Part shown: one piece after another, positions 43,927-52,148 of the stretch
Layout of the letters: every line of letters begins with the position of its first letter
Position numbering within the stretch: the stretch's first letter is position 1
Assembly (NCBI GenBank): GCA_910588375.1
Contig: CAJUQA010000004.1
Location: 62,001 to 126,000, forward strand
Length of the DNA: 64,000 nt
Origin: an uncultured Odoribacter sp.
Lineage (GTDB): Bacteria; Bacteroidota; Bacteroidia; Bacteroidales; Marinifilaceae
Direction of reading: 5' to 3'
Translations under genes and position numbers: made by a program
The notes under the pieces: generated by a model
Told to the model about the DNA's origin: nothing
Databases searched by the model: none
The model's input: only the letters and a program-made list of their open reading frames with translations

Positions 43927-45807
43927 ATGAAAAGATTTTTTTATTTGATTTTAGGGGGCATGCTGCTGGCGAGCTCTTGCAGCAGTGGTTCCGACGGTGG
44001 GGAGGATGAGCCGGAGAAACCGGAAACTCCGAAAAATGTGTTGCTGGAACTTTCGCGCAACGACCTCGTTTTTGAGGCGATAAGCGGCGAAAAGACGTTT
44101 ACGGTCTCTTGTAACGGTTATTGGACAATTGAAAATAGTAGCGGCTGGTGTAAGACGGACTTCAGTAGCGGCACGGGCAATTTGACAGTGACGGTGGCAG
44201 TGGATGAATACAGTGGACTGGAAGACCGCAATACGAACCTGACTGTCAAAGCGGGTGACAGGACACAGGTGTTGGGCGTGACGCAAAAGTGTAAGAATGC
44301 CATTGTCCTGAGCAAGGATAAATTTGAGCTACCGCAGGAAGGTGGGACTATTTCGGTGGAGGTGAAGAGTAACATCACCTACGAGGTGACGATACCGGAT
44401 GAATTTCAGTCTTGGATAGCTTCCGCTCCGTCATCGCGGGCGGTAACGACGAAAAGTTATGATTTTGTCATTTCTGAAAATGGGAAAAAACAGACCCGTT
44501 CAGGGTATATCGTTTTTTCCGGCAATTCGCTGAGTGACACGGTTTGGGTATATCAGGCGGAATTTGTGGATCAATTGATACTGACGGAAGACAGTTATGA
44601 ATTGCCGGTGGAAGGAGGAGATATCATTGTGGAATTGAAAACAAGCGTGAATTATGACATTCAAATTCCAACATCCGTCGCATCATGGATAAATCGGGTG
44701 TATACCCGGAGTGTGCGTACGGACAAGCTGTATTTTTCCATTTCGGAAAACAAGGATCGTGACGACCGTTCGGCTTCCATAACCATTAAAGACCGTAACA
44801 GCAGCCTTTCGGACGTTTTGTCCATTCGGCAATTGGGCTGGGGTTTGGTTGTTTCGGAGCGGAAATACACGGTGATGCCAGATGGTGATAGTATCGCTGT
44901 TCGGGTGAAGAACGGGATAGAGTGTGCGGTGACGATACCGGCAGGATTTCAGTCTTGGATAGTTCCTTTGGGCGAGGTTGCTTCTCAAACTTATGGTTTT
45001 ACCGTTTTGGCGAATGAAGATGCTGAAATTCGTGAAGGTTATATTGTTTTTTCTGGCAATTCGTCGACAGATACGGTTTATATTTCTCAATATGATTCTT
45101 ATGAAAATTGGTTGGGGATGGTTTATGTAGAGGGTGGCACATTTAATATGGGCGCCACTTCGGAGCAGGGTAGCGATGCGTATAATAGCGAAAAGCCCGC
45201 TCATGAAGTGACTCTTTCTGATTATTATATCGGTAAGTTTGAGGTAACGCAAGGGGTGTGGAAAGCCGTCATGGGGTATAATCCGAGTTATTTTCAGAAG
45301 GGAGACAATTATCCTGTCGAGCAGGTGAGTTGGAATGACATTCAGGATTTTTTAACCAAGTTGAATCAGTTGACCGGTAAGAAGTATGCTTTGCCTACGG
45401 AGGCACAGTGGGAGTATGCCGCCCGCGGAGGGAACAAAAGTAAGGGATATAAATATAGTGGCAGCAATGATATAGAAAATGTTGCTTGGTATTGGTATAA
45501 TAGTAGCACTAGCAGTAGCAGTAGCAGTCGTTCCACCCATCCTGTCGGTAGTAAGCAGCCTAATGAATTGGGTCTTTACGACATGAGCGGTAATGTATGG
45601 GAATGGTGCAGCGATTGGTACGGTTCTGATTATTATTCCAATTCTCCGTCTACCGATCCTGCGGGTCCTGAAACGGGCTCTGCCCGCGTGTTGCGTGGTG
45701 GTAGTTGGGGCGGCAATGCGACGGGCTGCCGTGTGTCGAGTCGGCGCATCGACTATCCGAGCGGCAGGGACTGCGACGGCGGTTTCCGCGTGGTGCTCCT
45801 TCCGTAA
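43927..45807 (+). CDS. BACON-repeat, SUMF1/C-lectin-fold surface lipoprotein (possible DGR target)
   Basis: 626 residues. Lipobox LASSCSS is followed by about four BACON-like beta-sandwich repeats (residues ~38-395). A formylglycine-generating-enzyme (SUMF1) domain runs to the end (VYVEGGTFNMGATSEQGSDA, YALPTEAQWEYAARGGNKSK, GLYDMSGNVWEWCSDWYGSD, RVLRGGSWGG). SUMF1 domains adopt the C-type-lectin fold used by many diversity-generating-retroelement target proteins. In the last ~30 codons nearly all expected variable positions are NNC or NNT and adenine is scarce, as after adenine mutagenesis of AAC/AAT codons. A Ser run is encoded by AGTAGC repeats. It probably binds a ligand at the surface. 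No reverse transcriptase is in the window. Confidence 0.78.
   Translation: MKRFFYLILGGMLLASSCSSGSDGGEDEPEKPETPKNVLLELSRNDLVFEAISGEKTFTVSCNGYWTIENSSGWCKTDFSSGTGNLTVTVAVDEYSGLEDRNTNLTVKAGDRTQVLGVTQKCKNAIVLSKDKFELPQEGGTISVEVKSNITYEVTIPDEFQSWIASAPSSRAVTTKSYDFVISENGKKQTRSGYIVFSGNSLSDTVWVYQAEFVDQLILTEDSYELPVEGGDIIVELKTSVNYDIQIPTSVASWINRVYTRSVRTDKLYFSISENKDRDDRSASITIKDRNSSLSDVLSIRQLGWGLVVSERKYTVMPDGDSIAVRVKNGIECAVTIPAGFQSWIVPLGEVASQTYGFTVLANEDAEIREGYIVFSGNSSTDTVYISQYDSYENWLGMVYVEGGTFNMGATSEQGSDAYNSEKPAHEVTLSDYYIGKFEVTQGVWKAVMGYNPSYFQKGDNYPVEQVSWNDIQDFLTKLNQLTGKKYALPTEAQWEYAARGGNKSKGYKYSGSNDIENVAWYWYNSSTSSSSSSRSTHPVGSKQPNELGLYDMSGNVWEWCSDWYGSDYYSNSPSTDPAGPETGSARVLRGGSWGGNATGCRVSSRRIDYPSGRDCDGGFRVVLLP
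45502..45528 (+). repeat. AGTAGC microsatellite encoding a serine run
   Basis: AGTAGC, ACTAGC, AGTAGC, AGTAGC, AGT run in frame within the SUMF1 domain, giving SSTSSSSS. Slippage of one unit would add or remove two serines without changing frame. Confidence 0.6.
45700..45790 (+). other. Candidate variable repeat at 3' end of the SUMF1 lipoprotein gene
   Basis: The codons for the residues after GGSW read GGC GGC AAT GCG ACG GGC TGC, then AGT, CGC ATC GAC TAT, AGC GGC and GAC TGC GAC GGC at positions that are typically Asn (AAC/AAT) in retroelement templates. All but one of the candidate variable codons end in C or T, and conserved framework codons (TGG, CGT, CCG, AGG, TTC) sit between. The template would have to be elsewhere in the genome. 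Confidence 0.4.
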
Positions 45808-45809
45808 GA

Positions 45810-45855
45810 AGTTGAAAAGGTTAAAAGAGTGGAAGTAGTTGAAGGGTTGAAAAAT
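45810..45855 (+). repeat. 3'-flanking GTTGAA repeat after the SUMF1 lipoprotein gene
   Basis: AGTTGAAAAGGTTAAAAGAG, then GAAGTAGTTGAAGGGTTGAAA, begins 3 bases after the stop codon, in sense orientation. It is the fourth copy of this family in the window. Confidence 0.55.
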
Positions 45856-45856
45856 G

Positions 45857-45886
45857 GAACGGGGGAATTTTCCCCCGTTCTTTTTT
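45857..45886 (+). terminator. Strong hairpin terminator after the SUMF1 lipoprotein gene
   Basis: GAACGGGGGAA (45857-45867) and TTCCCCCGTTC (45870-45880) form an 11-bp stem with a 2-base centre, followed by six Ts. It is best read as a terminator; a hairpin just 3' of a variable repeat is also a known retrohoming feature. Confidence 0.88.
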
Positions 45887-45950
45887 CCTTTTCTTTTCTG
45901 TCGGTAGTTGGCGAATTAGTTGTAACTTCGCAAAGTTAAGGTTTTGTTTT

Positions 45951-47504
45951 ATGAGCGAGAAAAAATACCCCATCGGCATCCAGAATTTTGAAAGTCTCCG
46001 CAAAGACGGCTATGTTTATGTGGATAAAACAGCATTCGTTTACCAGTTGGTGAATACGGGGCGTTATTACTTTCTAAGTCGCCCGAGGCGTTTCGGGAAA
46101 AGTTTGTTACTCTCTACCCTGGAAGCCTATTTGCAGGGGAAGCGGGAATTGTTCGAGGGGTTGGCTATTGAGAAGTTGGAGATGAAGTGGACGAAACACC
46201 CGATACTCCATCTGGATTTAAATACCGAGAAATACGACACGCCGGAGGCGTTGGAAAACGTGTTGAACGACGCCTTAGCCTCGTGGGAAAGTCTCTATGG
46301 CAGCCGGGAATCGGAACGTTCTTTGGCATTGCGCTTTCAGGGCATTATCCAGCGCGCTTGCGAGCAGACGGGGGAGCGGGTAGTCATATTGGTGGACGAA
46401 TACGACAAACCGATGCTACAGGCTATCGGTCGTCCCGACTTACAGGAAGCGTACCGCAATACGTTAAAAGCTTTTTACGGTGCTTTGAAATCCCGGGACG
46501 GTTACATCAAATTTGCCATGCTGACAGGCGTAACGAAATTCGGCAAAGTAAGCGTATTCAGCGACCTTAACAATTTGCAGGATATATCCATGTGGGACCG
46601 TTACGTTGATATTTGCGGCATCAGTGAAGAAGAACTTTTGCGGGATTTTAGCGATGGAATACAGTGTGTGGCGGAAGCTAACAAAATGACGTATGACGAG
46701 ACCTTGGCCAAATTGCGGGAAAATTATAATGGGTATCATTTTTGTGAGGACAGCATCGGGGTATATAATCCGTTTAGTCTGCTCAATACCTTTGCCCAGC
46801 GGCGTTTTCGCAGCTATTGGTTTGAGACGGGCACGCCGACGTATCTGGTGGAGTTGTTGAAATTGCATCATTACAATCTGGATCATTTGTCACAGGTACA
46901 GACGACTGCCGATATACTGAACAGCATAGACTCGACTTCTACCAATCCTGTCCCGGTAATCTATCAGAGCGGTTACCTCACGATAAAAGAATATGATGAA
47001 CGTTTTGGTATATATACCCTCGGTTTTCCGAACCGGGAAGTAGAAGAGGGGTTTGTGAACTTCCTTTTGCCTTTCTATACAAACCTCACTGCCCCGGAGA
47101 CGGGTTTTGCGATACAGAAATTTGTCAGGGAAATAGAGACAGGCAATGTTGATGCTTTCTTGGGCCGTTTACAAAGCCTTTTGGCGGACACTTCTTACGA
47201 ACAGATAAAACGCGACCAGGAAGTACACTATCAAAACGTTCTTTTCATTGTCACGAAATTAATGGGCTTTTACGTGAAGGCGGAATACCACACGAGCAAT
47301 GGCCGCATCGATTTGGTTTTACAGACGGATAAATACGTTTACGTCATGGAATTCAAGTTGGATGGGACGGCGGAGGAAGCGTTGCAGCAAATACACGACA
47401 AACAGTATGCCCGTCCCTTTGATGTGGATAGCCGCCGGATATTTAAAATTGGCGTGAACTTTTCGTCGGAAACACGGAATATTGAGCGTTGGGTGGTGGA
47501 GTGA
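45951..47504 (+). CDS. AAA-ATPase-like / PD-(D/E)XK nuclease (DUF1703) protein
   Basis: 517 residues. The AAA-ATPase-like domain starts KYPIGIQNFESLRKDGYVYV with Walker A SRPRRFGKSLLLS near 45 and Walker B-like VVILVDEYDKPML near 146. The C-terminal PD-(D/E)XK segment is SNGRIDLVLQTDKYVYVMEF with DKQYARPF. This family is present in many near-identical copies in Bacteroidales genomes. A mobile or defence-related role has been suggested, but none is established as far as I know. It ends the accessory stretch before the M16 peptidases. Confidence 0.85.
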   Translation: MSEKKYPIGIQNFESLRKDGYVYVDKTAFVYQLVNTGRYYFLSRPRRFGKSLLLSTLEAYLQGKRELFEGLAIEKLEMKWTKHPILHLDLNTEKYDTPEALENVLNDALASWESLYGSRESERSLALRFQGIIQRACEQTGERVVILVDEYDKPMLQAIGRPDLQEAYRNTLKAFYGALKSRDGYIKFAMLTGVTKFGKVSVFSDLNNLQDISMWDRYVDICGISEEELLRDFSDGIQCVAEANKMTYDETLAKLRENYNGYHFCEDSIGVYNPFSLLNTFAQRRFRSYWFETGTPTYLVELLKLHHYNLDHLSQVQTTADILNSIDSTSTNPVPVIYQSGYLTIKEYDERFGIYTLGFPNREVEEGFVNFLLPFYTNLTAPETGFAIQKFVREIETGNVDAFLGRLQSLLADTSYEQIKRDQEVHYQNVLFIVTKLMGFYVKAEYHTSNGRIDLVLQTDKYVYVMEFKLDGTAEEALQQIHDKQYARPFDVDSRRIFKIGVNFSSETRNIERWVVE

Positions 47505-47525
47505 TGTTTTTTCCTGAAGAATGAA

Positions 47526-47549
47526 AGAGGGTGCCTGCGGGCACCCTCT
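47526..47549. terminator. Bidirectional hairpin between convergent genes
   Basis: AGAGGGTGCC and GGCACCCTCT form a perfect 10-bp stem with a 4-base loop between the DUF1703 gene and the M16 peptidase gene. Only short T tracts flank it. Confidence 0.7.
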
Positions 47550-47572
47550 GTTGTTTCTGTTATCTGGTATTT

Positions 47573-49642
47573 TTATTTCAGGTCATCGGCTTGCAGGCCG
47601 GTGTTGATTTGGATGTCGGATACTTTGATTTCGATGGGCATCCCCTGCATGGAGGTTTTGGAGAGGTAGGGATAGACTAAGCCGAAGGGGGTCGGTTGGT
47701 AGTCTTCAAATGTTACCTCTTGCGTCACGCCTCCCTGTGTCCCGACGGATTTGACTTTCAAGCCGTTTTCGACGTCGTAGAAGGAGTAGGTGATGGCGTC
47801 GCCCATGACGATTTTGAGTTTGTAGGCGTCGCGGCCGTTGACTTTCTCGATGCCTTCCAGGGTGGGGGTGATGCCTAAGTTTTCAAATTCCAGTTCCAGT
47901 ATCGGATAGGCCTGTTCTTTCATCTGGGCGGCTTTTTCCCCTTCAATGGTCTGGGTGGCTCCGCCGGCGGCGATGGTGGCTTTCTCTCCGTCGAACACCA
48001 TTTTCTGCATAACGTTTCCGGCAAGGGAGACTTCCAGCATGAACATCGGTTTGCCCGGGATGATTAGGTATTTGTAGGAGTTTTCGATGGTCATGCCCTG
48101 CATGTTCATGGTGGATTTGACCGTCATGTCCCGGATGCTTTTCAGTTTTTCCACACCGCCGATGGCTTTCAGATAATTCCGGATGATTTTTTCGGGAGTC
48201 GCATCGGTGGCGACTTTGGCGCTTTCCGCAACGGGCTGGCCGTAGTGGTCGAGTTCGGTCACTTTGCCGTCGGTGGCCAAGCGGGTCAATTGCGGTTTCA
48301 TACTTCTGTCGGTCACGACTAAGATGTAGGCGTTTTCCGGATGGAAGTATTTCCGGGCGGCGGCGATGATTTCGTCCCTACTCACGTTTTCCAGCCGTTG
48401 CAGGAAGGTGGAGTAATAGTCTTTAGGTAGTTTGTAGCGTTCGATGGCGTAGGCAAACTGGGCGATGGTGGCGGGGTCTTCGAGGCTCCGGGAGAATTGG
48501 CCCGCCCAGGTTTTCTTTACACGCTGTATGTCTTCGTCACTGAATTCGGCATTGACCATGTTTTGCATTTCTTTGAGAATTTCCGTGACGGCGCTGTCGG
48601 CGGTATTGGTTTTAACTTCCGCAAATGCGTTGAATGTCCCGGCCTGGGGCAGCGGGTCCGCGTTTACCCGGGAGTAGGAACCGTAGGTGTATCCTTTGTC
48701 TTCCCGCAGGTTTTTCAGCAGTTTGGCCTGGAAGTCGCCGCCACCGAGGATTTGGTTGGCGATGTTGAGTGCCAGTTGGTCGGGCATGCCGATATGGTAG
48801 TCGATGGGGTAGGTCACCTGGATGCTGGCCTGCGGGGCTGCATCTTTGTTTGAGAATACGACTTTTCTTCCCTGGGGCTGGGCGGGAACGGTATATTCGT
48901 GTTTGGGTGTTTTCCCTGTTTTCCACTTGCCTAAATATTTTTCGGCAAGTGTTTTGGCTTCCGGCAGGGTGATGTCTCCGACAATGACCAGGATGGCGTT
49001 GTTGGGGTGGACGTAAGTGCGGTAATAGTTCTTGCAGTCGTCTACCGTGATGTTGTCGACGGTGGTTTCCGTGATGACGTCTCCGTAGGGGTGTTGTGAG
49101 CCGAAGAGGGTGACGCTTTTGATGTTGTTCATGATGCTGGCCGGGTCGGACTGGCTGGTGTGCAGTCCGGATTTGGTCTGCAGGATGATTTTGTCAAATT
49201 CTTCCTGGGGGAAGGAAGGATGAAGGGCTACATCCGACAGGATTTCCATCAGTTGGTTTTTGAATTTGGAAAGCCCGCTGACACCTACGTAGGTCGAGGA
49301 GGTACGCAGGTGGGCTCCGATGAAGTCGGTTTCTTCGCTGAGTTGTTTGGCATTGCGTTTTTCCGTGGCTTTGCCCCACAATTCACCGGCAATTTGGGTG
49401 TAGCTGGATTTTTCCCCTTCCAAAAGTGGATCCCTGACGATGTTCAGGCTGATGTTCAGTTGGGGGATTTTGTTGTTTTCGACGACCAGGACTTTCAGTC
49501 CGTTTTTCAGCGTGAAACTTTCGTATTCCCCGATGCTGACTTTGGGGGCGGTACCTGAGGCGGGAGCTTTGCTCCTGTCGATCTGTGCAAAAGCGATTGT
49601 CGTAAGACACAACGCTAATAGAAGAAGATAATATTTTTTCAT
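47573..49642 (-). CDS. M16 peptidase-like non-catalytic subunit with C-terminal LolA-like domain
   Basis: 689 residues with a Sec signal (LALCLTTIAFAQ). Two M16 (insulinase/pitrilysin) domains span about 30-450. The HXXEH zinc motif is absent: the matching segment reads SSYTQIAGELWGKATEKR. It is therefore the partner that pairs with the catalytic subunit encoded just upstream in the operon (49682-50992). A C-terminal ~220-residue region (YLKAIGGVEKLKSIRDMTVK) resembles LolA/LppX-type lipid-binding folds of Bacteroidota. The substrate is unknown and the location is probably periplasmic. Confidence 0.86.
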   Translation of the reverse strand: MKKYYLLLLALCLTTIAFAQIDRSKAPASGTAPKVSIGEYESFTLKNGLKVLVVENNKIPQLNISLNIVRDPLLEGEKSSYTQIAGELWGKATEKRNAKQLSEETDFIGAHLRTSSTYVGVSGLSKFKNQLMEILSDVALHPSFPQEEFDKIILQTKSGLHTSQSDPASIMNNIKSVTLFGSQHPYGDVITETTVDNITVDDCKNYYRTYVHPNNAILVIVGDITLPEAKTLAEKYLGKWKTGKTPKHEYTVPAQPQGRKVVFSNKDAAPQASIQVTYPIDYHIGMPDQLALNIANQILGGGDFQAKLLKNLREDKGYTYGSYSRVNADPLPQAGTFNAFAEVKTNTADSAVTEILKEMQNMVNAEFSDEDIQRVKKTWAGQFSRSLEDPATIAQFAYAIERYKLPKDYYSTFLQRLENVSRDEIIAAARKYFHPENAYILVVTDRSMKPQLTRLATDGKVTELDHYGQPVAESAKVATDATPEKIIRNYLKAIGGVEKLKSIRDMTVKSTMNMQGMTIENSYKYLIIPGKPMFMLEVSLAGNVMQKMVFDGEKATIAAGGATQTIEGEKAAQMKEQAYPILELEFENLGITPTLEGIEKVNGRDAYKLKIVMGDAITYSFYDVENGLKVKSVGTQGGVTQEVTFEDYQPTPFGLVYPYLSKTSMQGMPIEIKVSDIQINTGLQADDLK

Positions 49643-49681
49643 TGGTTTTGAATTTTACTGTTTATTACGGAATGTTTTTCC

Positions 49682-50992
49682 TTATTTCTGTTTGGGCAAG
49701 TAGTATAACACTACTCTGTTTTCTTTGGCAAAGTATTTTTTAGCCGCGTTTTGCAGGTCGGCTTTCGTGATGGACCTGTATTTGGCGAGCTCTTCGTTTA
49801 CCTGATTCGTGTTTTTATAATAGGTGTAGGCGGAGGCCAGATTCATGGCCCGGGCTTCAATGGTGGCATTGGAGCTGACCAGCTGGTTTTCAATCTGGTT
49901 TTGTAGTTTCTGGAATTCGCGGTCTGAAACGGGTTCGTTCTGCAGGCGTTCCACTTCTTTGTCGATTTCGTGTTCCAGGTCGTTGAGCTGGATGTTCATG
50001 TTCGGCAGGGCTAAGATGATGGATAGGCCGGGGTGCTCCAGCGGGAGCGGCATGGCTGCCAGTTCCATCGCCATTTGCTTGTCGTTGACAATGGTGGAGT
50101 ATAAACGGGAGCTTTGGCCTTGGGCTAATAGGGTGTTCAGCATGGAGACCGTGTAAAAATCGTCGGAGGTCATGCCGGGAATGTGGTAAGCCATGATAAG
50201 GGCGGGCATCTGGATGTTGTCGTAGGCGGTGTCGCGTACTTCCGCTTTTTGTTCCGGTTCCCGTATCGTTGGCTGGACTACCGCTTCGCCGGCCGGGATG
50301 TCGTTGAAGTAGTCGCGGACTAATTTCTTGGCTTCGTCGATGTTGAAATCACCGACAATGGTCAGTACGGCATTGTTCGGCACGTAGAATGTGTTGTGGA
50401 AGTCGATGAAGTCCTGGTCCGAAGCGTTGCGGATGTGTTCTTCCGAACCCAGCACGTCGTGTTTGTAAGGATGTTGGGTATAGGCTTTTTTCAATGTTTC
50501 TGTCAGCAAACGTCCATAGGGGCGGTTGTCCCGGGTTTGTCCCATTTCCTGGCAAACGACATCTTTTTGGGTCTTGATGCCGATGGATTCGATGGTGGGG
50601 TGCAGCATGCGTTCCGATTCCAACCATAGTCCCAGCGCCAGTTCGTTTGACGGGAGGAGTTCGTAATAGTAGGTGCGGTCGAAGAAAGTGTTGGCATTCA
50701 GGTTGCCGCCCACGCGGGTGACGTATTTGTCAAATTCATGCCGTTTGATGTTTTTGGTTCCTTCAAACATCAGGTGTTCGAAGAAGTGGGCGAATCCGGT
50801 CAGTTCCGGGTTTTCGTTTTTCGAACCGACGTGATACATGACGGATACCACGATGTTGGGGGTGGTGTGGTCTTCTTGCAGAATGACGTGCAGGCCGTTG
50901 TCCAGCTTGTATTCTACAAAATCGATTTTCCCCGAATTTGCCTGTGCCAGAAATGGCAGGCAGAAAGCAAGAATGAGTACTAATTTTTTCAT
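49682..50992 (-). CDS. M16 zinc metallopeptidase, catalytic subunit
   Basis: 436 residues with a signal peptide ending AQANSG. The inverted zinc motif GFAHFFEHLMFEGT (HXXEH) lies near residue 65, with the downstream Glu in TQKDVVCQEMGQTRDN. An M16 C-terminal domain follows. It is transcribed before the inactive partner gene, 39 bases apart, and they probably form a heterodimeric periplasmic peptidase of the PqqL/YmxG type. The length is normal for a single-unit M16B subunit. Confidence 0.92.
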   Translation of the reverse strand: MKKLVLILAFCLPFLAQANSGKIDFVEYKLDNGLHVILQEDHTTPNIVVSVMYHVGSKNENPELTGFAHFFEHLMFEGTKNIKRHEFDKYVTRVGGNLNANTFFDRTYYYELLPSNELALGLWLESERMLHPTIESIGIKTQKDVVCQEMGQTRDNRPYGRLLTETLKKAYTQHPYKHDVLGSEEHIRNASDQDFIDFHNTFYVPNNAVLTIVGDFNIDEAKKLVRDYFNDIPAGEAVVQPTIREPEQKAEVRDTAYDNIQMPALIMAYHIPGMTSDDFYTVSMLNTLLAQGQSSRLYSTIVNDKQMAMELAAMPLPLEHPGLSIILALPNMNIQLNDLEHEIDKEVERLQNEPVSDREFQKLQNQIENQLVSSNATIEARAMNLASAYTYYKNTNQVNEELAKYRSITKADLQNAAKKYFAKENRVVLYYLPKQK

Positions 50993-51034
50993 AAATCGAA
51001 AGTTAAGTGTTATAAAATGATATGAAACTTGTTT

Positions 51035-51262
51035 TTAATTTTTGTCTTGGGGTGCTTCTTCCGGTGTATATTCCAGAATGTCTCCCGGCTGGCAGTCCAG
51101 TACCCGGCATACGGCTTCCAGTGTAGAGAAACGGATGGCCTTGGCTTTCCCTGTTTTGAGGATGGAGAGGTTGGCAGGCGTGATGTCTACTTTCACCGCC
51201 AGTTCGTTCAGGGACATTTTGCGCTTTGCCATCATGACGTCGATGTTTACTACAATAGCCAT
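51035..51262 (-). CDS. Small XRE family transcriptional regulator (YozG-like)
   Basis: 75 residues, almost entirely one Cro/C1-type helix-turn-helix: MMAKRKMSLNELAVKVDITP, ANLSILKTGKAKAIRFSTLE and VCRVLDCQPGDILEY. Its gene starts one base after the DUF2975 stop on the same strand, the standard DUF2975-regulator pairing. It probably autoregulates the pair by binding the TTATCGTTTTTCGATA repeats upstream of the operon; that target is inference. Confidence 0.88.
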   Translation of the reverse strand: MAIVVNIDVMMAKRKMSLNELAVKVDITPANLSILKTGKAKAIRFSTLEAVCRVLDCQPGDILEYTPEEAPQDKN

Positions 51263-51263
51263 A

Positions 51264-51941
51264 TTATATCGTTAATTTTTGTTCTTCACTTAAATCGTAG
51301 CCGACAGCAAATATTTCTCCGATAACCAGGATTACCAGCCCTAAGATAATTTCTTTGTAATCCATGCCGTTCCATACGGGGTGCCAGTCCGTGCCGGCAA
51401 ACAGTTGGATGATTTGTCGGGTTCCCAGATAACTTCCCAGGCTGCTTAACAGGGAGGAAAGAATAATGAGTATAGCGATGGCGCGAATCAATTTGATGTT
51501 GTCCCGGTTAAACACATTGCCCCGTTTGATGCTTTTGCGCAGGGAATGGAGAATCAAGGAGAGGATGACCACAATGATTACGTAACAGAATGCGCTCAGC
51601 GTGAGGGCTAAACTTGTAATTGCTGACCGTGACGGGGAGTGGTTGCCTTTGATAATTGCGTCGATTTTCGTGGCGCGGACGGAAATGGAGATGTTGGTGT
51701 CCGTCGGGCATGTGACCGGTGTCTCGTATTTTCCCGGTATTCTTTCCAGTGCGATTTCCGGATACATATCCGTTTTGGCATTGTCCGGCAAGTTGGCTTC
51801 CATGCTTTGCCGGAGGCCTTCTTGCAGTCCGGCTTGAAAGTCCCCGCTGAAAAATAGGCTCCCGATGGAAACGAAAAGGAGTATCAGAAAGATGCCGTAA
51901 AGGATATTCAGGCGTAATAAGATTTTTGATTTGTGTTGCAT
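51264..51941 (-). CDS. DUF2975 membrane protein
   Basis: 225 residues. Four transmembrane helices lie at about 12-30, 108-130, 150-172 and 195-215, with a large extracytoplasmic loop between the first two. The DUF2975 motif SLRKSIKRGNVFNRDNIKLI lies before helix 3. The family sits next to a YozG-type regulator in many bacteria and its role is unknown. It is the first gene of a two-gene operon with a recognisable promoter and repeated operator-like sites. Confidence 0.88.
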   Translation of the reverse strand: MQHKSKILLRLNILYGIFLILLFVSIGSLFFSGDFQAGLQEGLRQSMEANLPDNAKTDMYPEIALERIPGKYETPVTCPTDTNISISVRATKIDAIIKGNHSPSRSAITSLALTLSAFCYVIIVVILSLILHSLRKSIKRGNVFNRDNIKLIRAIAILIILSSLLSSLGSYLGTRQIIQLFAGTDWHPVWNGMDYKEIILGLVILVIGEIFAVGYDLSEEQKLTI

Positions 51942-51953
51942 CTCAATAAAAAA

Positions 51954-52035
51954 TTATCGTTTTTCGATATGCAAATATAGGGCTTGTTCAAGAGATGTGC
52001 AATAAAAACGATATAATTTTATCGTTTTTCGATAA
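51954..52035 (-). promoter_or_regulatory. Promoter and repeated operator-like sites of the DUF2975-XRE operon
   Basis: TTATCGTTTTTCGATA occurs at 51954-51969 and again at 52019-52034, with a partial inverted copy AAAAACGATATA at 52004-52015. A minus-strand -7 box TATATTTG (51972-51979) lies between them, with TTG about 20 bases upstream. The first site would cover the transcription start, as expected for autorepression. Confidence 0.6.
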
Positions 52036-52080
52036 TTTTTTTCTTTTCTTTTGAAAAGGCGGGCTTTCCTTCGGGTTGCT

Positions 52081-52111
52081 TTTGCGAAGTCGGGAGAAAA
52101 ATTTAACTTTG
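52081..52111 (+). promoter_or_regulatory. Promoter of gpmI
   Basis: TTTG at 52081-52084 and TAACTTTG at 52104-52111 are 19 bases apart, an exact match to the Bacteroidota TTTG-N19-TAnnTTTG promoter. The expected start is about 30 bases before the gpmI ATG. Confidence 0.8.
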
Positions 52112-52148
52112 GGAGTTTTAATAAAGAATATGAACTAAATGAAAAGAT

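Noticed and set aside
43927..45807. Sulfatase-modifying enzyme call for the BACON/SUMF1 lipoprotein
   Set aside because: There is no sulfatase nearby, it is a surface lipoprotein with BACON repeats, and the C-terminus looks diversified rather than catalytic.
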